Origin: Phytopseudomonas punonensis
GTDB lineage: Bacteria > Pseudomonadota > Gammaproteobacteria > Pseudomonadales > Pseudomonadaceae
Direction: 5' to 3'
Assembly (NCBI RefSeq): GCF_900142655.1
Contig: NZ_FRBQ01000012.1
Location: forward strand, 59,430 to 123,429
Length of the DNA stretch: 64,000 nt
The notes under the pieces are model-generated. The model did not search any database, was not told the DNA's origin, and saw only the letters and a list, made by a program, of their open reading frames with translations. Made by a program: the position numbers and the translations under genes. This document shows, piece by piece, positions 8,670 through 15,678 of this stretch (the first letter of the stretch is position 1; every line of letters starts with the position of its first letter).

Positions 8670-9034
8670 GGCAGGATCAGCTTGGACACGGCGGTGAGCA
8701 TCTGCGCCGGCTGGAAGGGCTTGACCACCCAGGCCTTGGCGCCTGCAGCGCGGCCTTCTTCCTTCTTCGACTCGCCGGCCTCGGTGGTGAGCATGATCAC
8801 CGGGGTGAACTTGTAGGCAGGCATCTGTTTGACGTTCTTGACGAAGGTGATGCCGTCCATGTTTGGCATGTTCACGTCACTGATGATCAGGTGAACCTTG
8901 CGGCCATCGAGCTTGGTGAGTGCGTCCTTGCCGTCGCAGCCTTCGATGACCTGATAACCGGCCCCCTTGAGCGTAATGCTGACGACCTGGCGGATGGAGG
9001 CGGAGTCGTCGACGATCAGTACAGTCTTGCTCAT
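8666..9034 (-). CDS. cheY: Single-domain response regulator CheY
   Basis: Receiver-only regulator of 122 residues, the presumed diffusible output of this system. Asp9, Asp10, phospho-acceptor Asp53 (ISDVNMPNMD), the switch Thr in MLTTEAGE and the Lys in VVKPFQP are all present. It overlaps the STAS gene by 4 bp and follows the first receptor gene after only 8 bp. With no flagellar genes nearby, the output (motor, biofilm or other) cannot be told from this window. Confidence 0.95.
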   Translation of the reverse strand: MSKTVLIVDDSASIRQVVSITLKGAGYQVIEGCDGKDALTKLDGRKVHLIISDVNMPNMDGITFVKNVKQMPAYKFTPVIMLTTEAGESKKEEGRAAGAKAWVVKPFQPAQMLTAVSKLILP

Positions 9035-9042
9035 GGGTTACC

Positions 9043-10197
9043 TCAGAAAAACGTGATTTCGGAATCGTTGCTTTTGGCGCTGCTTTTTTCGCCCCGGTGA
9101 ATATCGTGCTGCTCCGGGGTGGTGTAAGTCTGTGCCAGCTCCTTGAGCCAGCGATCGGTATCCAGCGGTGCGGGAGTTAGGCTCTGCCGGCGCTGGAGGT
9201 CGCGCTCCTGAATGTGTGCGTGGAGCTTGTCCTGGTCGGCAGCGATATGGCCGAGCGTCTGGCTGATGCGATCCTGAAACTGCAGCGATACCAATACTTC
9301 GGCGATGTCCTGGGCGACGGACTCGCTCTGCGTACGCATGGTTTCGTTGTGGTGAACGATGTCACTGGCGTTCTGGTTGAAGCGGCTGATCACCCCGGCG
9401 ATAACCTCGCTGGCCTTGTTCAGGGTTGCGGTGTCGGTCTTGGTGTATTCCTGGGAAATATCCAGCGTCTTGTGAATCGCGTCGTTGACGATCACCACGG
9501 TTTCGCCGATGCGCTGCCCGGTTTCGCCGGACATCGACGACAGCTTGCGCACCTCGTCGGCAACTACCGCGAAACCACGACCGCTTTCGCCCGCTCGGGC
9601 CGCTTCGATGGCTGCGTTGAGGGCCAGCAGGTTGGTCTGCTTGGCGATATTGGCGACGTCTTGCGCCATGTCCTGCAGCTGATCGGTGAAGTTGGACAGC
9701 TGGGTGATTTCCTTGAGCAGCGATTCCTTGCTGGCCAGGGCGTCGCGCAGGGCGACGATGATCATGTCCATCTCGTACTCGCAGCTCGACAGCAGCGCCA
9801 CCAGGCGTTTGCCGGCCTCGCGCTCGGTGCTGCCACCCAGGCTGCTCTGGATGCGCGTAGCGAGCTGAGCGAAACGCTCGCTCAGGGAGCTGATGGACTC
9901 CTCGGTGTGGCTGCGGGCGTTTTCGATGTGCTGCGACCACAGCGGCAGCACCTGCCCGCACAACTGCTCGACGCTTTCGTCCGAGCCTGCGTGAGCGGCT
10001 TCTAGGCCTTGTAGGTCGGCGGAGGAAGTTTGCGGCGCTTTGTTGAGAGCGCTGAAGATGACTGCGGCGCCAACCAGAACCAGGCCGCCGAGGGTGGGTA
10101 GCAGGCCCAGCACTTGTTGCTGCACCAGCACCACCGCGGCGATGCCAGCGACCAGAATCAGCAGTGGAGCGAGGAGGGAGGTAGAGAGGTTACGCAT
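9043..10197 (-). CDS. Chemoreceptor-like protein with two N-terminal membrane helices and no sensor or HAMP domain
   Basis: First gene of the chemosensory operon. The 384-residue protein has hydrophobic segments at about residues 7-26 and 31-52 separated by a few residues, so there is no periplasmic domain. It enters the cytoplasmic helical region directly, with the conserved tip NIAKQTNLLALNAAIEAARAGE. No HAMP linker is visible. The C-terminus is an acidic/polar tail ending SEITFF. The ATG 10197 is preceded by GGAG, which lies at the edge of an inverted repeat at 10206-10234. A short receptor of this kind may sense an internal or membrane signal, or help build the array (inference). Confidence 0.9.
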   Translation of the reverse strand: MRNLSTSLLAPLLILVAGIAAVVLVQQQVLGLLPTLGGLVLVGAAVIFSALNKAPQTSSADLQGLEAAHAGSDESVEQLCGQVLPLWSQHIENARSHTEESISSLSERFAQLATRIQSSLGGSTEREAGKRLVALLSSCEYEMDMIIVALRDALASKESLLKEITQLSNFTDQLQDMAQDVANIAKQTNLLALNAAIEAARAGESGRGFAVVADEVRKLSSMSGETGQRIGETVVIVNDAIHKTLDISQEYTKTDTATLNKASEVIAGVISRFNQNASDIVHHNETMRTQSESVAQDIAEVLVSLQFQDRISQTLGHIAADQDKLHAHIQERDLQRRQSLTPAPLDTDRWLKELAQTYTTPEQHDIHRGEKSSAKSNDSEITFF

Positions 10198-10205
10198 GCA
10201 GTGCT

Positions 10206-10234
10206 CCGTGGTGGACTGTGTACAGACTCCACGG
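10206..10234 (-). promoter_or_regulatory. Inverted repeat overlapping the ribosome-binding site of the first chemosensory gene
   Basis: CCGTGG (10206-10211) pairs with CCACGG (10229-10234), with an inner palindrome CTGTGTACAG (10216-10225). On the mRNA the 3' arm runs straight into GGAG, the Shine-Dalgarno of the receptor gene at 10197, so the hairpin could occlude ribosome binding. It could equally be a DNA operator. No clear sigma-70 or sigma-28 promoter was resolved in the 180 bp upstream. Confidence 0.4.
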
Positions 10235-10380
10235 AATAGGCATCAGGCGGGTAGAGCTCCAGCATGGCGACCAAGCATTCCTTTGGATGTCACGAGCATG
10301 CATGAAGCATCATCGCTGGGTGCATCGGGCTTGGCTGATATTCGCCTGAGTTTTAGTGCTGTAAAGGTCTAGGGATTTCC

Positions 10381-11019
10381 TTAGGCTGTCTCAGAATTCA
10401 TCAAGGTTGATGCAAAGCGAATCAAGTCTGCATTCGTTGAAAAATGCATCTTTTCCATCAGATTTATCTTATGAGTGCTGACTGTCTTGTTACTGATCGT
10501 CAATTGCTTGGCGATCTGGTTGACGCTCAGCCCCGCTGCCAAGAGGCGCATGATCTGGAACTCGCGGTTGGTCAGGCTGTCCAGGCCGCTCCTGTTGGCA
10601 GGCTTGAGGCTGCTCAGGGCGATTTGTTCGACCAGCTCCGGATCGATGAAGCGATTGCCTGAGCTGACCTTGCGCACGGCGTCCACCAGGGTCTCCGGTG
10701 ACTGGCCTTTGGTGAGATAGCCGGCCGCGCCGCAGCGCAAAACGCGCAAGGCCAGATGCGGATCGTTGTGCATGCTCAGTATCAGTATGGGCAACTTTGG
10801 GTACTGATGGCTGATGCGGGTGACAAGGGCTTCACCACTCAGGCCGGGCATGCTGATGTCGAGCAGCAGCAGGTCCACCGTCAGGCTGCGCAGCTTCTCC
10901 AGTGCCTGGGTACCGTCCGCTGCTTCGGTAACGACGCGGATGTCATCGTAGAGCTCGAACAGACGCTTGAGGCCGGCGCGCATCAGCGCATGATCGTCGG
11001 CGATCAGCACTTTGATCAT
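10381..11019 (-). CDS. NarL/FixJ-family response regulator (orphan)
   Basis: Two-domain transcription regulator of 212 residues: a receiver with the Asp pair in LIADDH, phospho-acceptor Asp in LLLDISMPGLSG and Lys in YLTKGQ, followed by a LuxR-type helix-turn-helix (LTNREFQIMRLLAAGLSVNQIAKQL and NKTVSTHK). ATG 11019 has AAGGA 7 bases upstream and starts MIKVLIADDHALM; an upstream in-frame codon is less likely. It resembles GacA/UvrY-type regulators in layout, but no histidine kinase gene is adjacent. Its partner could be the chemosensory CheA or a distant kinase. The stop lies about 180 bp upstream of the chemosensory operon, which runs in the same direction. Confidence 0.9.
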   Translation of the reverse strand: MIKVLIADDHALMRAGLKRLFELYDDIRVVTEAADGTQALEKLRSLTVDLLLLDISMPGLSGEALVTRISHQYPKLPILILSMHNDPHLALRVLRCGAAGYLTKGQSPETLVDAVRKVSSGNRFIDPELVEQIALSSLKPANRSGLDSLTNREFQIMRLLAAGLSVNQIAKQLTISNKTVSTHKINLMEKMHFSTNADLIRFASTLMNSETA

Positions 11020-11052
11020 CAGGAAATCCTTAAAAACTGCGTGTAGCGGCAA

Positions 11053-11453
11053 TGGCTGAAAGTCGTGAACTGCTCGCCGAGGTGCATATCGCCCCCGCTA
11101 GCGCAGCCAAGCCCTTGTTTTGAAAGTAATCCACCAGTGCATTGAACACTCTTCGCAAGGCACTTTTAATAGTAGTCGGTGCTTTACATGCCGCTTCGCT
11201 GACGCGGTTGCAATTTTTGCAAGCGTTGTGCCTGTATGTCGGCAGCCCGGACGGGAAATGTAGTGAGTATCGATGGGGCTCTGGTGTTACCCATGAGTCG
11301 TCTGTCGTCAGATGATTTCTGACGGTGCGATTGTGGATAACGGCACGTCGAATCCTGTGCAGATTCCACGAAACGGGCTCCCGGGATCACCAGGGCCCGC
11401 CAACGTATCGTCCGCCTGCTATGAGCCGTACTGAGGCTCGGCAGTCGGCAGCA
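11053..11453. other. 400 bp non-coding interval with two small inverted repeats
   Basis: No convincing gene. It contains TTGCAA-TTT-TTGCAA (11208-11222) and a 7-bp-arm inverted repeat CGTCAGA/TCTGACG (11306-11324, loop TGATT). A weak GAGCC/GGCTC hairpin (11423-11439) lies just after the end of rlmI without a T-run. The interval should hold the promoter of the NarL-type regulator, but I could not fix its -35/-10. A 68-codon open frame in the middle has no ribosome-binding site and biased composition, and I rejected it. Confidence 0.5.
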
Positions 11454-12650
11454 TCAGCTGTTTGGCAGCAGACGGCAGGTCAGGCTCTTGATATAGCGGG
11501 TTTCGCCGATGGCTGGATGCACTGGGTGATCCGGGCCTTGGGCGCCGCGCTCGAGCAGTTGGATGTTGCGATCCAGATGACGTGCGCTGGTCAGCAGGAT
11601 GTTCTGCAGGTTGTCTTCTTCCAAGTGCATGGAGCAGCTGGCGCTGACCAGGATGCCGTCCTTGTTGAGCAGGCGCATGGCGGTCTCGTTGAGGCGGCGG
11701 TAGGCCGCTTCACCGTTCTTGATGTCCTTCTTGCGCTTGATGAAGGCAGGTGGATCGGCGATCACCACGTCGAAGCGTTCTTCGGCGGACTTCAGTTCGC
11801 GCAGGGCGGCGAACACGTCGCCTTCCACGCAGGTGACCTTCTCGGCGAAGCCGTTGAGCGTGGCGTTACGCTCCACGCCGTCGAGGGCAAAAGCCGAGGC
11901 GTCCACGCAGAACACTTCGCTGGCGCCAAAGGCTGCCGCCTGCACGCCCCAACCGCCGATGTAGCTGAACAGGTCCAGCACGCGCTTGCCCTTGACGTAG
12001 GGCGCCAGACGCGCGCGATTCATGCGGTGGTCATAGAACCAGCCGGTCTTCTGGCCTTCGATCACCGGCGCTTCGAACTTCACGCCATTCTCTTCCAGGG
12101 CGACCCACTCCGGCACCACACCGAAGGCGGTGTCAACGTAGCGCTCAAGGCCTTCGGCGTCGCGGGCGGCGGAGTCGTTCTTGAGCAGAATGCCGGTGGG
12201 TTTGATCACCTGGATCAGCGCTGCCAGCACGTCTTCCTTGTGACGCTCCATGGTCGCCGAGGCGAGCTGCACCACGAGGATGTCGAAGAAACGGTCGACC
12301 ACCAACCCCGGCAGCAGGTCGGAGTCGCCGTACACCAGGCGATAGCAGGGCTGGTCGAACAGGCGCTCGCGCAGGCTCAACGCTACGTTGATGCGGTGTA
12401 CCAAGAGGGACTTGTCCAGCACGTGCTTGACGTCGCGCGACAGCAGGCGCGCGCAGATCAGGTTGTTCGGGCTCAGGGCAACGATGCCCAGCGGCTTGCC
12501 GCCGGCGGCTTCGAGGATCGCCTGATCGCCGGCCTCGAAGGCATTGAGCGGCGTGACGGCTACGTCGATCTCGTTGCTGTAGACCCACAAGTGGCCGGCG
12601 CGCAGGCGTCGGTCGGCGTTGGCTTTCAGGCGCAGGCTGGGCAGGGACAT
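11454..12650 (-). CDS. rlmI: 23S rRNA (cytosine-1962-C5)-methyltransferase RlmI
   Basis: Methylates 23S rRNA using S-adenosylmethionine. The 398-residue protein starts MSLPSLRLKANADRRLRAGH with an N-terminal PUA-like domain (about 1-80). A Rossmann methyltransferase domain follows: LDLFSYIGGWGVQAAAFGA for SAM binding, VIADPPAFIKRKKD as the substrate-binding motif, and SCSMHLEEDN downstream. This architecture is typical of RlmI/YccW. It is monocistronic here, between the orphan regulator and the PfpI-like gene. Confidence 0.93.
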   Translation of the reverse strand: MSLPSLRLKANADRRLRAGHLWVYSNEIDVAVTPLNAFEAGDQAILEAAGGKPLGIVALSPNNLICARLLSRDVKHVLDKSLLVHRINVALSLRERLFDQPCYRLVYGDSDLLPGLVVDRFFDILVVQLASATMERHKEDVLAALIQVIKPTGILLKNDSAARDAEGLERYVDTAFGVVPEWVALEENGVKFEAPVIEGQKTGWFYDHRMNRARLAPYVKGKRVLDLFSYIGGWGVQAAAFGASEVFCVDASAFALDGVERNATLNGFAEKVTCVEGDVFAALRELKSAEERFDVVIADPPAFIKRKKDIKNGEAAYRRLNETAMRLLNKDGILVSASCSMHLEEDNLQNILLTSARHLDRNIQLLERGAQGPDHPVHPAIGETRYIKSLTCRLLPNS

Positions 12651-12743
12651 GATGGGCTCCGTCGTGAAAAACGCGCATTCTAAACGAGGAGCCCGGCGGG
12701 CGCTTGGTAGCTGTCGAAAAGTAGCTGGCGAAAAAGCGCTGCC

Positions 12744-13283
12744 TCAGGCTACCAGGGCGTCTATCAGCCTCCCATTGAAGGCCGGAAGATCATCCGGCGT
12801 ACGGCTGCTGATCAGCTTGCCGTCGACCACCACTTCCTTGTCCACCCAGTTGGCGCCGGCGTTCTTCAGGTCGTCGGTCAGCGATGGGTAGCTGGTCAGC
12901 GTTTTTCCTTTAAGCAGGTCGGCCGTGGCGAGAATCCAGGCGCCATGGCAGATCACGGCAATCGGTTTGTTGGCTTTGGCGGCATCCTTGACCAGCTCCA
13001 CGGCCATTTCGTCGAGGCGGATGGTGTCGGCATTGACCACGCCGCCGGGCAGTACGATGGCGTCGTAATCGTCGATCCTGGCGGTATCGAAGGTCTTGTC
13101 GACGGTGAAGGTATCGGCGGGTGTGGTGTGGTTCCAGCCCGTCACCTCTCCCGGTTTGCTGGAGAGGATCTCTGTGCGGGCGCCAAGCTCTTCGAGCGCC
13201 TTCTTGGGGGCGGTCAGTTCAACCTGCTCGAAGCCGTCGGTAACCAGCAGGGCGACACGCTTGCCTGTGAGGGACTTGCTCAT
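12744..13283 (-). CDS. DJ-1/PfpI-family protein (type 1 glutamine amidotransferase-like)
   Basis: A 179-residue DJ-1/PfpI-superfamily protein with the nucleophile elbow AVICHGAW. Members include cysteine proteases, deglycases and stress proteins, and the substrate here is unknown. The glycine-rich LPGGVVNADTIR loop and LVTDGFEQVEL start are family features. ATG 13283 is chosen because AGAGG lies 8 bases before it; an in-frame GTG three codons upstream would be too close to that site. From memory, a pfpI gene occupies the equivalent position near ilvD and mutM in P. aeruginosa. Confidence 0.9.
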   Translation of the reverse strand: MSKSLTGKRVALLVTDGFEQVELTAPKKALEELGARTEILSSKPGEVTGWNHTTPADTFTVDKTFDTARIDDYDAIVLPGGVVNADTIRLDEMAVELVKDAAKANKPIAVICHGAWILATADLLKGKTLTSYPSLTDDLKNAGANWVDKEVVVDGKLISSRTPDDLPAFNGRLIDALVA

Positions 13284-13324
13284 CGAATACACCTCTCTGA
13301 ATATGCGGAGTGAGCATTATTCGG

Positions 13325-13351
13325 GGCCTGCTGAACAGTGAAGTTCAGGCC
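13325..13351. promoter_or_regulatory. Imperfect inverted repeat between divergent genes
   Basis: GGCCT-gct-GAAC (13325-13336) is complementary to GTTC-AGGCC (13343-13351) apart from a three-base bulge. It sits in the 166 bp shared upstream region of the PfpI-like gene and the HDOD gene and could be an operator. No further support is visible. Confidence 0.25.
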
Positions 13352-13449
13352 AGGCGACGACCTGCAGATTTGTTCTGTAACCGTTGGCTCAAAAGTCATC
13401 ACGCACAGGGTAGACTGCACGCTCAATCACCTTTTGCCTCGTCGCCTCC

Positions 13450-14316
13450 ATGGATAAAGAACTCTCCGCTGAGCAGATTCAGACGTTTCTGCAAGGCATC
13501 AGCGTGCCGCCGCAACCGCAGATCATGGTGGATCTGCAGTTCGAGCAGTACATGCCCAATCCGGATCTGAAAGCTATCGCGCGGCTGATCAGCCAGGATC
13601 CGGGGCTGTCCGGGGCGTTGCTGAAAATCGTCAATTCGCCGTACTTCGGCCTGGCCAACCGCATCGGCTCGATTCAGCGGGCGGTCAACCTGCTGGGCAG
13701 CCGTTCGGTGATCAACATGGTCAACGCCCTGTCGATCCGCGGCGAGATGACCGACGAGACCATCGTGACCCTGAACCGCTTCTGGGACACCGCCCAGGAC
13801 GTGGCCATGACCAGCCTGACCCTGGCCAAACGCATCGGTTACGAGTCCGTGGATGAGGCCTACACCCTGGGCCTGTTCCACAATTGCGGCATTCCGCTAA
13901 TGCTCAAGCGCTTTCCCGATTACATGGCGGTGCTCGAAGAGTCCTACGCCAATGCCAGTGCCGAGCAGCGCGTAGTCGATACCGAGAACCGCCTGCTCAA
14001 CACCAACCACGCTGTGGTCGGTTACTACACTGCCAAATCCTGGAACCTGCCTCTTCATCTGTGTGATGCCATTGCCAATCATCACAACGCGCTGGCCATC
14101 TTTACCGATGACAACGACCGTGATGCACAGCTGAAAAACCTGCTGGCAATTCTCAAGATGGCCGAGCACATCTGCCGCAGTTATCAAGTGCTGGGCAATC
14201 AGGAAGAAGATCACGAGTGGCAGAGCATTGAGGCGCTGATCCTCGATTACGTGGGGCTCTCCAGTTATGACTTCGAGAACCTACGTGAAAGTATCCGCGA
14301 CCTAGGCGCCGCCTGA
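13450..14316 (+). CDS. HDOD-domain signalling protein
   Basis: The 288-residue protein is almost entirely one HDOD domain (LQFEQYMPNPDLKAIARLISQDPGLSGALLKIVNSPYFG, then GSIQRAVNLLG), a non-catalytic relative of HD phosphohydrolases found in bacterial signalling proteins. No output domain or membrane segment is attached. It is followed after 31 bp by mutM on the same strand and may be co-transcribed with it. Whether it links to the chemosensory cluster or another regulatory network cannot be judged here. Confidence 0.88.
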   Translation: MDKELSAEQIQTFLQGISVPPQPQIMVDLQFEQYMPNPDLKAIARLISQDPGLSGALLKIVNSPYFGLANRIGSIQRAVNLLGSRSVINMVNALSIRGEMTDETIVTLNRFWDTAQDVAMTSLTLAKRIGYESVDEAYTLGLFHNCGIPLMLKRFPDYMAVLEESYANASAEQRVVDTENRLLNTNHAVVGYYTAKSWNLPLHLCDAIANHHNALAIFTDDNDRDAQLKNLLAILKMAEHICRSYQVLGNQEEDHEWQSIEALILDYVGLSSYDFENLRESIRDLGAA

Positions 14317-14347
14317 GTCGCCGTCCCTAATCCGTTTCGAGCCCACC

Positions 14348-15160
14348 ATGCCTGAATTGCCAGAAGTCGAAACCACCCGCCGTGGTATCGCGCCCCATCT
14401 AATTGGTCAGCGCGTCAGCCGGGTGATCGTCCGTGAGCGGCGTTTGCGTTGGCCGATTCCCGAGGATCTGGATGTGCGGCTGTCCGGGCAGCGTATCGAA
14501 GCGGTCGAGCGCCGCGCCAAGTACCTGTTGATAAAGGCAGAAGTCGGTACGCTGATCAGCCACCTGGGCATGTCCGGCAACCTGCGTCTGGTCGAGGCCG
14601 GGCTGCCGGCGGCCAAGCACGAGCATGTGGATATCGAGCTGGAGTCGGGGTTGGCGCTGCGCTACACCGACCCGCGGCGCTTTGGCGCCATGCTGTGGAG
14701 CGAGTTGCCGCTGGAGCACGAGCTGCTGGTGCGCCTGGGGCCCGAGCCGCTGACTGACCTGTTCGATGGCGAGCGCCTGCATCAGCTGTCGCGTGGCAAG
14801 GCCGTGGCGGTCAAACCGTTCATCATGGACAACGCCGTGGTGGTTGGCGTGGGCAACATTTACGCAACCGAGGCGCTGTTCGCTGCCGGTATCGACCCGC
14901 GCCGCGCCGCCGGTACGGTGTCGCGGGCGCGCTACGTGCGTCTGGCGCAGGAGATCAAGCGCGTGCTGGCCCATGCCATCGAGCGGGGCGGCACTACGCT
15001 GCGTGACTTCATCGGCGGCGACGGCCAGCCCGGCTATTTTCAGCAGGAGCTGTTCGCTTATGGCCGTGGCGGCCAGTTCTGCAAGGTCTGTGGCAACACC
15101 CTGCGCGAGGTGAAGCTGGGGCAGCGGGCCAGCGTGTATTGTCCGAAATGTCAGCGATAA
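14348..15160 (+). CDS. mutM: Formamidopyrimidine-DNA glycosylase MutM (Fpg)
   Basis: Base-excision repair enzyme that removes 8-oxoguanine and formamidopyrimidines and nicks the strand. The N-terminus MPELPEVET carries the catalytic Pro2 and Glu3. The helix-two-turn-helix segment is VVGVGNIYATEALF. The C-terminal zinc finger has CKVCGNT and YCPKCQR. The 270-residue length matches the family. It directly follows the HDOD gene. Confidence 0.97.
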   Translation: MPELPEVETTRRGIAPHLIGQRVSRVIVRERRLRWPIPEDLDVRLSGQRIEAVERRAKYLLIKAEVGTLISHLGMSGNLRLVEAGLPAAKHEHVDIELESGLALRYTDPRRFGAMLWSELPLEHELLVRLGPEPLTDLFDGERLHQLSRGKAVAVKPFIMDNAVVVGVGNIYATEALFAAGIDPRRAAGTVSRARYVRLAQEIKRVLAHAIERGGTTLRDFIGGDGQPGYFQQELFAYGRGGQFCKVCGNTLREVKLGQRASVYCPKCQR

Positions 15161-15276
15161 GCCGTTTCATCCGATAACGTGACCACTTGTTCAGCGATTG
15201 ACGGCCATCACGCGACAATCGCCAGAGCGCTGTTATAGTTAGCGGCATCGCCCGTATACCTCTGAAGGATCGCCCC

Positions 15277-15618
15277 ATGAAACTGTTTCGCTCTTGCGCT
15301 GCTGTTCTGGCGCTGACTGCTGCCTCGCTGGCGCTGACCGCCAATGCGCAAGAAGTGCAGCAGAACGCCAGCGGTGACCCGCTCTATACCGTTCAGGCCC
15401 CGGATGGTTTTGCCATGATCGGTGACCTGCTGATCGCCCGCCCGCTGCTGATCGGCGCTACCGCCATCGGCGCAGCGGCTTTTGTGGTCTCTTTGCCGTT
15501 CTCGGCCATGGGTGGCGGTATCGGCGCCGCCGGTCGTGCGCTGGTTGTCGAGCCGGGCAAGGCGGCTTTCGTGCGCTGCCTGGGTTGCACCGGTGATGGC
15601 TACAACCAGCGCCAGTAA
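15277..15618 (+). CDS. Small exported protein of unknown function
   Basis: A 113-residue protein with a clear signal peptide (MKLFRSCAAVLALTAASLA, predicted cleavage after NAQA-like residues near 24). It has a hydrophobic Gly/Ala-rich segment around residues 55-85 (LLIGATAIGAAAFVVSLPFS) and two cysteines near the end (RCLGCTG). It may be a periplasmic or membrane-attached protein. I do not recognise a characterised family. GAAGGATCG precedes the ATG as a ribosome-binding site. A strong bidirectional terminator follows. Confidence 0.8.
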   Translation: MKLFRSCAAVLALTAASLALTANAQEVQQNASGDPLYTVQAPDGFAMIGDLLIARPLLIGATAIGAAAFVVSLPFSAMGGGIGAAGRALVVEPGKAAFVRCLGCTGDGYNQRQ

Positions 15619-15630
15619 TCGCGCATTTCG

Positions 15631-15669
15631 CCAAATAAAAAGCCCCTCGGTGAGGGGCTTTTTATTTGG
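15631..15669. terminator. Bidirectional rho-independent terminator
   Basis: CCAAATAAAAAGCCCCTC and its exact complement GAGGGGCTTTTTATTTGG form an 18-bp perfect stem around a 3-base loop, with A-run and T-run on both sides. It ends the small secreted-protein gene (+) and the convergent ggt gene (-). Confidence 0.95.
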
Positions 15670-15678
15670 CTGCCGTTT

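Noticed and set aside
11184..11390. 68-codon minus-strand open frame in the gap upstream of the NarL-type regulator
   Set aside because: No Shine-Dalgarno, no homology recognised, Arg/Ser-rich composition.
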